Shown: piece by piece, positions 7,227-12,990 of the stretch
Position numbering within the stretch: the first letter of the stretch is position 1
Layout of the letters: each line of letters starts with the position of its first letter
Program-made: the position numbers and the translations under genes
The notes under the pieces: generated by a model
The model's input: the letters and a program-made list of their open reading frames with translations, nothing else
Database searches by the model: none
Told to the model about the DNA's origin: nothing
NCBI GenBank assembly: GCA_945828175.1
Contig: CALZQD010000016.1
Location: 1-12,990 of the forward strand
DNA from: an uncultured Bacteroidales bacterium
Lineage (GTDB): Bacteria > Bacteroidota > Bacteroidia > Bacteroidales > Muribaculaceae
Direction: 5' to 3'
Length of the DNA stretch: 12,990 bases

Positions 7227-8198
7227 ATGATAAACGTCATACTGCCCGACAGCAGCCCGCACCGGCTCCCGTTCTACCTGACGATGGAAGAATGGATTGC
7301 ACGGCGTCTGCCTGCGGGCGATTATTTTTTCACCTGGCAGGTTGACCCGACCGTCATCTTCGGCCGCAACCAGGATATCGACAAGGAGGTAGACCTCGAC
7401 TACTGCCGCAGCCACGGCATCGAGTTCTACCGTCGCCGCAGCGGCGGAGGCTGCGTCTACGCCGACCGCAGCAACATCATGTTCTCGTTCATTACGCCCT
7501 CGGAGCAGGCCGTCACCACCTTCAGCCGCTACACATCGCTGGTCGCCGCGATGCTGCGCTCGCTCGGTCTCGACGCCGAAGCGGGCGGACGCAACGACAT
7601 CACCGTCGGCGGCCGCAAGGTCTCCGGCAACGCCTTCTATCACCTGCCCGGCCGCAGCATCGTCCACGGCACGATGCTCTACGACACCGACCTCGCCCAC
7701 ATGGCCGGCGCCATCACCCCCTCGCGCTCGAAGCTCGAGTCGAAGAAGGTAGCCTCGGTCGAGTCGCACATCACCACCCTCTGCCGCCATCTCGACATCG
7801 GCATCGACAGCTTCATCGCCTACGCCACTCACTACCTTACCGACAGCGTTCTCGAGCTCTCGGCCTCGCAGGTCGAGGAAATTGAGGAGCTCTCGCAGCC
7901 CTACTACCGCCGCGAATGGATCTACGGCCGCCGCAACGCCCGCAGCATCTCGAAAGACCGCCGCATCGAGGGCGTCGGCGAGTTTAACATCGACCTCGAA
8001 CTCGACGCCGGATGTATCCGCGACATCGAGATGCACGGCGACTTCTTCATCACCGGCGACCTCGACGCGCTCCTCGACAGCCTCAGAGGCGCCGAAGCCA
8101 CTCGCGAAGCCCTCGCCCGCGCCATCGGCGACACCGACTGCGGCACCGTCATCACCGGACTCACGCGCGACGACCTCATTAGAATAATCATCGAATAA
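7227..8198 (+). CDS. lplA: Lipoate-protein ligase (LplA type)
   Basis: This enzyme activates free lipoate with ATP and attaches it to a lysine of lipoyl-domain proteins; here the obvious partner is the H protein encoded two genes downstream. It has 323 residues. Motifs: RRRSGGGCVYAD (69-80), GRNDITVGGRKVSGNA (121-136) with Lys131 in the position of the E. coli LplA catalytic Lys133, and HGTMLYDTDL (147-156). A C-terminal accessory domain from about 235 (REWIYGRRNA... IEGVGEFNIDLEL) is typical of true LplA ligases and argues against a LipB or LipM octanoyltransferase. Departures from E. coli are an Ala at 79 where the usual motif has His, and a divergent N-terminal LPFYLTMEEW. I start at the ATG at 7227 (MINVILPDSS); the in-frame ATG at 7167 would place the matched promoter inside the gene. 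It lies 15 bases before gcvT and is the first gene of the operon. Confidence 0.92.
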   Translation: MINVILPDSSPHRLPFYLTMEEWIARRLPAGDYFFTWQVDPTVIFGRNQDIDKEVDLDYCRSHGIEFYRRRSGGGCVYADRSNIMFSFITPSEQAVTTFSRYTSLVAAMLRSLGLDAEAGGRNDITVGGRKVSGNAFYHLPGRSIVHGTMLYDTDLAHMAGAITPSRSKLESKKVASVESHITTLCRHLDIGIDSFIAYATHYLTDSVLELSASQVEEIEELSQPYYRREWIYGRRNARSISKDRRIEGVGEFNIDLELDAGCIRDIEMHGDFFITGDLDALLDSLRGAEATREALARAIGDTDCGTVITGLTRDDLIRIIIE

Positions 8199-8213
8199 AA
8201 CAAACATAAAACC

Positions 8214-9314
8214 ATGGACGAACTCAAAAAAACCTGTCTTCACGATCAACACTGCGCCTTGGGCGCCCTGATGAGCCCTTTCGGCGGCTTTGACATGCCA
8301 ATCCAGTATGCCGGCATCGAAGAAGAGCACCGCGCTGTCAGAACAGCCTGCGGCGTCTTCGACGTATCGCACATGGGCGAGATTTTTGTCAAAGGTCCTG
8401 ACGCAGCGCGTTTTGTAAATCATATCTTCACCAACGATATCAATGCCGCCGAGGCCGGCAAAGCCGTCTACGGCATGATGCTCCATCCCGACGGCGGCAC
8501 CGTCGACGACCTCCTTGTATATAAGGAGGGCGACAACGACTTCCTCCTCGTCGTCAACGCCTCGAACATCGACAAAGACCACGCCTGGATCAAGGAACAG
8601 GCCGCCGGCTACGACGTCGTCATCGACAATCAGAGCGACAGCTGGGGCGAGCTCGCCATCCAGGGCCCGCGGGCTGAAAAGGTTCTCGCCGAAGTCCTCG
8701 GCATCGACGGCTCAGACCTCGCTTTCTATACATTCAAACACGTCGCCGACCCGGTCGACGGCTCTGACGTCATCGTCAGCCGCACGGGCTACACGGGCGA
8801 GGACGGCTTCGAGGTCTATGCCCGTCCCGAGACTGTGCGCCGCCACTGGCAGCAGCTCATCGACGCCGGCGTCGCTCCCTGCGGTCTCGGCTGCCGCGAC
8901 ACCCTGCGCTTCGAAGCAGGCCTGCCGCTCTACGGCGACGAGCTCACCGACGAGATTTCGCCCATCGAGGCCGGTCTCGGCATCTTCGTGAAGCTCGACA
9001 AGGATGAATTCATAGGCCGCGACGCCACGGCAGCCATCAAGGCCGAGGGCGCAAAACGCAAGATTGTTGGCCTCGAGGTCAACGGACGCGCCATTCCGCG
9101 CCACGGCTACGACGTACTCGACGCCGACGGCAACAAGGTCGGCACGGTGACCACGGGCTACCACTCGATAAGCCTCGACCGCAACCTGGCGATGGCTCTC
9201 GTCGATGCCGCGCACGCCGCCCTCGGCACCCCGCTGCAGGTAAAGGTGCGAAACAAAGTCTTTCCCGCCGTTGTTGTAAAAAAACGATTCTATACACCCA
9301 ACTATAAAAAATAA
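8214..9314 (+). CDS. gcvT: Glycine cleavage system T protein (aminomethyltransferase)
   Basis: T protein takes the aminomethyl group from the lipoyl arm of H protein and transfers the one-carbon unit to tetrahydrofolate, releasing ammonia and making 5,10-methylene-THF. The 366-residue length is normal. Family motifs in order: [12 protein letters not shown] (24-35), [19 protein letters not shown] (38-56), [10 protein letters not shown] (94-103), which contains the catalytic aspartate (Asp98 or Asp99), [12 protein letters not shown] (115-126), AIQGP (148-152), [14 protein letters not shown] (189-202), and in the C-terminal barrel a [20 protein letters not shown] stretch. It starts 15 bases after lplA, with an A-rich leader (AACATAAAACC) in place of a Shine-Dalgarno, and ends 22 bases before gcvH. 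The first codons, such as AAA AAA, are more AT-rich than the rest of the gene. Confidence 0.97.
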   Translation: MDELKKTCLHDQHCALGALMSPFGGFDMPIQYAGIEEEHRAVRTACGVFDVSHMGEIFVKGPDAARFVNHIFTNDINAAEAGKAVYGMMLHPDGGTVDDLLVYKEGDNDFLLVVNASNIDKDHAWIKEQAAGYDVVIDNQSDSWGELAIQGPRAEKVLAEVLGIDGSDLAFYTFKHVADPVDGSDVIVSRTGYTGEDGFEVYARPETVRRHWQQLIDAGVAPCGLGCRDTLRFEAGLPLYGDELTDEISPIEAGLGIFVKLDKDEFIGRDATAAIKAEGAKRKIVGLEVNGRAIPRHGYDVLDADGNKVGTVTTGYHSISLDRNLAMALVDAAHAALGTPLQVKVRNKVFPAVVVKKRFYTPNYKK

Positions 9315-9336
9315 TAACCCTAAAAATATCAAAGTC

Positions 9337-9714
9337 ATGAGCAATATCTATTATCTTCCGACACATGAATATGCCCGCGTCGAGGGCAACGTAGCCTATA
9401 TCGGCATCTCTGAGTTCGCCGCCAAGAGCCTCGGCAATGTCGTTTACGTCGACATGCCCGAAGACGGCGACGACGTCGTCAAAGGCGAGGATTTCGGCGC
9501 CGTCGAGAGCGTCAAGGCTGCCAGCGACCTCTTCTCGCCGGTCAGCGGCGCTGTTGTCGAAATCAACGAGCACCTCATCGACAACCCCCGTCTGCTCAAC
9601 GAAGACCCGATGGCCAACTGGATCATCAAGGTCGAGATGACCGACCCGTCAGAGCTCGAGAGCCTCCTCAGCCCCGAGGATTACGAGAAACTCTGCGCTT
9701 CAGAGCAACATTGA
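9337..9714 (+). CDS. gcvH: Glycine cleavage system H protein (lipoyl carrier)
   Basis: H protein is the small mobile carrier that shuttles the aminomethyl intermediate between P, T and L proteins on a covalently bound lipoyl arm. It has 125 residues, the usual size. The start YYLPTHEYARVEGNVAYIGI (5-24), the segment LGNVVYVDMPEDGD (32-45) and the lipoylation site GAVESVKAASDLFSP with Lys60 are all typical, as are the C-terminal NEDPMANWIIKV (88-99) and the ending with L-S-P-E-D-Y. Lys60 is the predicted target of the ligase encoded at the head of the same operon. It lies 22 bases after gcvT, with an A/T-rich leader, and 18 bases before the chosen gcvPA start. Confidence 0.97.
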   Translation: MSNIYYLPTHEYARVEGNVAYIGISEFAAKSLGNVVYVDMPEDGDDVVKGEDFGAVESVKAASDLFSPVSGAVVEINEHLIDNPRLLNEDPMANWIIKVEMTDPSELESLLSPEDYEKLCASEQH

Positions 9715-9732
9715 TATAAAAGCGTGACTCTT

Positions 9733-11076
9733 ATGTCAATACACCGCTATTTTCCCCACAGCGACGCCGACATCAGCGCGATGCTCGACCGCTGCGGCCA
9801 CAAATCGCTCGACGAGCTCTACAGCGACGTCGCCCCGGAGCTGCGTCTGCGCAAGCCCTATGACCTCCCCGAGGAGATGAGCGAGACCGAAGTGCGCCGC
9901 TACTTCGAGAACCTCTTCTCGCAGAACCGACGCATGGTCTGCTTTGCCGGCGGCGGTTTCTACGACCACTATACCCCCGCCGTTATCGACGCCATCATCT
10001 CGCGCTCTGAGTTCCTCACGGCCTACACGCCCTATCAGCCCGAAATCTCGCAGGGCACTCTGCAATATATCTTTGAATACCAGTCGATGATGGCCTCGCT
10101 GACCGGACTCGACGTCAGCAACGCCTCGATGTACGACGGCGCCACGGCTACGGCCGAGGCCATGCTCATGGCCGTCAGCGCCTCGCGCAAGAAAAAGCGC
10201 GTACTCATCAGCGCGACGGTCAATCCGGCCGTTGCCCGCGTAGTCTCGACCTACGCCCGCTATCACGGCGTTGCCCTCGAGGTCATCCCCGACCACGACG
10301 GCGAGACCCTCCGCAGCGAGCTCGAGGCCATGCTCGGCGCCGGCGATGTCGCCGGAGTCATTGCCGCCTACCCCAACTACTACGGTATCGTCGAAGACTA
10401 CAGCGGCTGGGCCGACCTCTGTCACAGCCACAAGGCGCTCTTCATCCTCAATTGCCGCGCCTCGGCCCTCGGCATTCTCAAATCGCCCGGCAGCCTCAGC
10501 GCCGACATCGCCTGCGGCGACGCACAGTCGCTCGGCATGCCTCTCAACTACGGCGGCCCGGGTCTCGGATTTCTCTGCACGACCAACGCCTTGGTAAGAA
10601 AGATGCCGGGACGCATCGTCGGCCGCACCACCGACGCTGAGGGTCGCCGCGTCTTCGTCCTCACCCTCCAGGCCCGCGAGCAGCACATCCGCCGCGAGAA
10701 AGCGACGTCAAACATCTGCTCTAACCAAGGCCTCATGGCTCTCCACACCGTCGTCTACCTCTCGCTCATGGGCAACGAAGGCCTCCGTCAAGTCAACGAC
10801 CTCGGCTACGGCGGCCTGCGCCTGCTCGCCGAGAAGCTCGAGGCCACGGGCAAGATGAAGCTGAAATATCCCGACCGGCCCTTTATCGACGAAGCTGTCT
10901 TCGAAATTGCCGACGGACTCAACGCCGACACCATTCTCGAGGCTGCCGCCAAGGAAGGCATTCTCGCCGGCATCAAGCTCGACGAGCGCGAGCTCCTTGT
11001 CGCCGTCACCGAGATGCAGTCGCCGGCCGACATCGAGCGATATGCCAACCTGATTGCTTCACTTAAAAAATCATGA
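9733..11076 (+). CDS. gcvPA: Glycine dehydrogenase (decarboxylating) subunit 1
   Basis: This is the N-terminal half of the pyridoxal-phosphate-dependent P protein, which together with GcvPB decarboxylates glycine and loads the remaining aminomethyl group on H protein. It has 447 residues from the ATG at 9733 (MSIHRYFPHSDADI), typical for subunit 1. Recognisable segments are AGGGFYDHYTP (72-82), TAYTPYQPEISQGTLQYIFE (97-116), MYDGATATAEA (133-143), a YPNYYGIVEDY stretch, and LNYGGPGLGFL followed by the SNICSNQGL element near the end of the catalytic region. The lysine that binds the cofactor is in the partner subunit. A GTG at 9724 in the same frame would add three residues (MTL); I prefer the ATG. 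The gene ends with an ATGA overlap with gcvPB, fitting equimolar production of the two subunits. Confidence 0.94.
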   Translation: MSIHRYFPHSDADISAMLDRCGHKSLDELYSDVAPELRLRKPYDLPEEMSETEVRRYFENLFSQNRRMVCFAGGGFYDHYTPAVIDAIISRSEFLTAYTPYQPEISQGTLQYIFEYQSMMASLTGLDVSNASMYDGATATAEAMLMAVSASRKKKRVLISATVNPAVARVVSTYARYHGVALEVIPDHDGETLRSELEAMLGAGDVAGVIAAYPNYYGIVEDYSGWADLCHSHKALFILNCRASALGILKSPGSLSADIACGDAQSLGMPLNYGGPGLGFLCTTNALVRKMPGRIVGRTTDAEGRRVFVLTLQAREQHIRREKATSNICSNQGLMALHTVVYLSLMGNEGLRQVNDLGYGGLRLLAEKLEATGKMKLKYPDRPFIDEAVFEIADGLNADTILEAAAKEGILAGIKLDERELLVAVTEMQSPADIERYANLIASLKKS

Positions 11077-12554
11077 CGAGGATGAACGCTAAGTTATATG
11101 ACAAACTGATATTCGAGCATTCGGCTCCCGGCCGTAAGGGTTTCAGCCTCCCGCGGAACACCTACAGCCACCACATCGGCGAGATTGCCTCGCTCTGCCG
11201 CGACCGCGTCGACGACCTTCCCGAGGTCGACGAGCCGACGGTCGTGCGCCATTATACCAACATGAGCAACAACAACTTCGGCGTCGACACGGGCTTCTAT
11301 CCGCTCGGCTCCTGCACGATGAAATATAACCCGAAGATCAACGAAGAGCTCGCCGCCGGCGTCAAAGGCCTGCATCCCGCGCAGCCTGCATCGACGGTTC
11401 AGGGCGCTCTCGAAATTTACCGCCGCCTCGAGCTCGCGCTCTGCGAAATCGGCGGCATGGCCGAGTTTACGCTCAATCCTTTCGCCGGCGCCCACGGCGA
11501 GCTGACGGGCCTGCTCGTCATCCGCGCCTATCACGCCTCGCGCGACGACTTCGGCCGAAAGACGGTCATCGTGCCCGACTCGGCCCACGGCACCAACCCC
11601 GCCAGCGCGGCTGTCGCAGGCTTCAACATCGTCGAGGTCAAGAGCCTCCCCGACGGCACGGTCGACATCGACGACCTCGCCTCGAAACTCGACGACAGCG
11701 TGGCCGCGATGATGATGACAAACCCCAACACGGTCGGCATGTTCGAGAAAAACATCCCGGCCATCGCCGAGATGGTCCACAAGGCAGGCGCCCTGCTCTA
11801 CTACGACGGCGCCAACCTCAACCCTATGCTCGGCATCGCCCGACCCGGCGACATGGGCTTCGACGTCATGCACATCAACCTCCACAAGACCTTCTCGACA
11901 CCTCATGGCGGCGGCGGTCCGGGCGCAGGTCCGGTCGGCGTACGCGCGGGTCTCGAGAAATTCCTTCCCACGCCGCGCGTCATCAAAAAAGACGACGGCT
12001 CGCTCTATGTCGAGCGCTTCAACGACTCGTCGTTCGGCAGCATCTCGGCCTGGCTCGGCAACTTCACGGTCTATATCAAGGCTTTGGCCTACATTCTCTC
12101 GCTGGGCCGCGACGCTCTCTCGATGGCCGGTCAGCTGGCTACGCTCAACGCCAACTACATCATGCACTCGCTCGACGACCTCTATAAGTTGCCGATTCCC
12201 GGCCCGTGCAAGCATGAGTTTGTCTTCGACGGACTCAAGGACAAGTCGACAGGCGTCACAACGCTCAACGTCGCCAAGCGTCTGCTCGATTTCGGCTTCC
12301 ACGCCCCGACAATCTACTTCCCGCTGCTCTTCCACGAGTCGCTGATGATCGAGCCGACCGAAACCGAGAGCCGCGAGACGCTCGATCGCTTCATCGAAGT
12401 GATGCGCGAGATTGCCCGCGAGGCTGCCGAGGCGCCTGATAAGGTCAAGGAAGCTCCCCATGACACGCCCGTGCGCCATCCCGACGACACCGAGGCGGCT
12501 CTTCACCCGATATTGACCTGGAAACAGCTATGCGACAAGCCGACTGCATCATAA
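11073..12554 (+). CDS. gcvPB: Glycine dehydrogenase (decarboxylating) subunit 2
   Basis: This is the C-terminal half of P protein and carries the pyridoxal-phosphate lysine. It has 493 residues. Motifs: FEHSAPGRKGFSLP (14-27), YPLGSCTMKYNPKIN (76-90), HGTNPASAAVAGF (172-184), MMTNPNTVGMFE (214-225), YYDGANLNPM (243-252), and HINLHKTFSTPHGGGGPGAG (267-286), where Lys272 is the expected Schiff-base lysine; the glycine-rich loop follows it. The ATG at 11073 overlaps the gcvPA stop (ATGA); a second ATG nine bases on (MNAKLYDKL) could equally be used. The 3' end overlaps lpd by 25 bases. The C-terminal tail (about 455-485) is enriched in acidic residues, alanine and proline and looks less conserved. 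Confidence 0.96.
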   Translation: MTRMNAKLYDKLIFEHSAPGRKGFSLPRNTYSHHIGEIASLCRDRVDDLPEVDEPTVVRHYTNMSNNNFGVDTGFYPLGSCTMKYNPKINEELAAGVKGLHPAQPASTVQGALEIYRRLELALCEIGGMAEFTLNPFAGAHGELTGLLVIRAYHASRDDFGRKTVIVPDSAHGTNPASAAVAGFNIVEVKSLPDGTVDIDDLASKLDDSVAAMMMTNPNTVGMFEKNIPAIAEMVHKAGALLYYDGANLNPMLGIARPGDMGFDVMHINLHKTFSTPHGGGGPGAGPVGVRAGLEKFLPTPRVIKKDDGSLYVERFNDSSFGSISAWLGNFTVYIKALAYILSLGRDALSMAGQLATLNANYIMHSLDDLYKLPIPGPCKHEFVFDGLKDKSTGVTTLNVAKRLLDFGFHAPTIYFPLLFHESLMIEPTETESRETLDRFIEVMREIAREAAEAPDKVKEAPHDTPVRHPDDTEAALHPILTWKQLCDKPTAS

Positions 12555-12990
12555 TAGGCGCAGGTCCCGGCGGCTACGAGACAGCCGCCGCGCTGGCCGC
12601 CACCGGTAGCGACGTGGTTCTCGTCGAGCGCGACAGTCTCGGAGGCACCTGCCTCAACCGCGGCTGCATCCCGACGAAATGCCTATGCGCCTCGGCCGCC
12701 ATCATCGACGACATCCGACGCGCCGACGCTTTCGGCGTCAGCGTCGCTTCGTTTACCACCGACTATGGCAAAGCCCACGCGCGCATCGCCGAGGTGACCT
12801 CGCAACTGCGCTCGGGCATCGAGTCGCTGCTCGCCAAAGTGACCGTCGTCAAAGGCACAGCCTCGCTCGAGCAAGGCCATGTTGTCGTTGTCGGCGACGA
12901 GCGCTTCACCGCCCCGCAGATCATCATCGCTACGGGGAGCACTCCGGCGATACCGCCGATCGAGGGCGCCGAACTTGCCGTCACCAGCGA
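12530..12990 (+). CDS. lpd: Dihydrolipoamide dehydrogenase (L protein), N-terminal part, runs off the right edge
   Basis: This FAD flavoenzyme reoxidises the dihydrolipoyl arm of H protein and passes electrons to NAD+. The frame is open from the ATG at 12530 to the window edge, 153 complete residues of a protein usually about 450 long. The FAD-binding fold opens at once: IIIGAGPGGYETA (7-19), followed by the acidic strand end VVLVERDSLG. The redox-active disulfide motif GGTCLNRGCIPTK (38-50) has both cysteines, Cys41 and Cys46. A second FAD motif, IIIATGSTPAIPPI, appears near residues 135-148. The start lies inside the end of gcvPB (25-base overlap), because that ATG precedes the nucleotide-binding fold with the normal short leader. 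Position in the gcv operon assigns it to glycine cleavage, though it could also serve other lipoyl complexes. It is a partial gene only because of the window edge. Confidence 0.95.
   Translation, partial: MRQADCIIIGAGPGGYETAAALAATGSDVVLVERDSLGGTCLNRGCIPTKCLCASAAIIDDIRRADAFGVSVASFTTDYGKAHARIAEVTSQLRSGIESLLAKVTVVKGTASLEQGHVVVVGDERFTAPQIIIATGSTPAIPPIEGAELAVTS

Noticed and set aside
7194..8582. 462-codon open frame on the minus strand across lplA and gcvT
   Set aside because: It is a mirror of GC-rich, C-ending codons in two well-supported genes. Its translation is low-complexity (Val, Asp, Ala, Glu, Gly), spans two genes and has no recognisable domain.
11094..12506. 470-codon open frame on the minus strand inside gcvPB
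   Set aside because: It lies entirely opposite a conserved enzyme gene, and its composition (Arg, Val, Asp, Glu, Ala rich, no motifs) is what antisense reading of this codon usage gives.

Overview
This 12,990-base window is chromosomal DNA from a GC-rich member of the Bacteroidota, most likely order Bacteroidales; a Muribaculaceae-like gut commensal is my best guess. The evidence is the promoter style (TAnnTTTG -7 boxes instead of TATAAT), A-rich leaders without Shine-Dalgarno sequences, a DUF4835/PorD-family gene, and the local order dnaN - exonuclease - coaBC - DUF4835 - recN, which I recall as typical of the phylum. Coding density is very high. There is no intergenic gap over about 120 bases, and I see no tRNA, rRNA, CRISPR array, insertion sequence or phage gene.

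Left part (1-7113), all on the minus strand. Read in the direction of transcription it runs: an ABC-F ATPase (7113-5137), a 120-base gap holding a promoter candidate, then a tight run of dnaN (sliding clamp), a DEDDh 3'-5' exonuclease, coaBC (coenzyme A synthesis), a secreted DUF4835/PorD-like protein and recN (double-strand-break repair), which leaves the window at base 1. Spacings in the run are 13 and 43 bases, followed by overlaps of 13 and 4 bases, so it is probably one operon mixing replication and repair, a cofactor enzyme and an envelope protein.

Divergent control region (7114-7226). This 113-base gap carries two back-to-back Bacteroidota-type promoters, one for the ABC-F gene and one for the rightward operon. 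Each -7 box ends only 19-20 bases from its start codon, so both leaders are very short.

Right part (7227-12990), all on the plus strand: lplA (lipoate-protein ligase), gcvT, gcvH, gcvPA, gcvPB and the first third of a dihydrolipoamide dehydrogenase (lpd). This is a complete glycine cleavage system with its own lipoylation enzyme at the head. P protein (here two subunits) decarboxylates glycine, H carries the aminomethyl group on lipoyl-Lys60, T passes the one-carbon unit to tetrahydrofolate, L reoxidises the lipoyl arm, and LplA attaches lipoate to H. The genes are 9-22 bases apart or overlap, which implies co-transcription and translational coupling.

I found no convincing unknown system; the window is mainly core metabolism and information processing. 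The points most worth a second look are the self-contained lplA-gcv-lpd operon with no room for a glycine riboswitch, the CoaC PAMD variant, the palindromic sequence in the dnaN promoter, and the DUF4835/PorD-like gene inside a DNA-repair operon.
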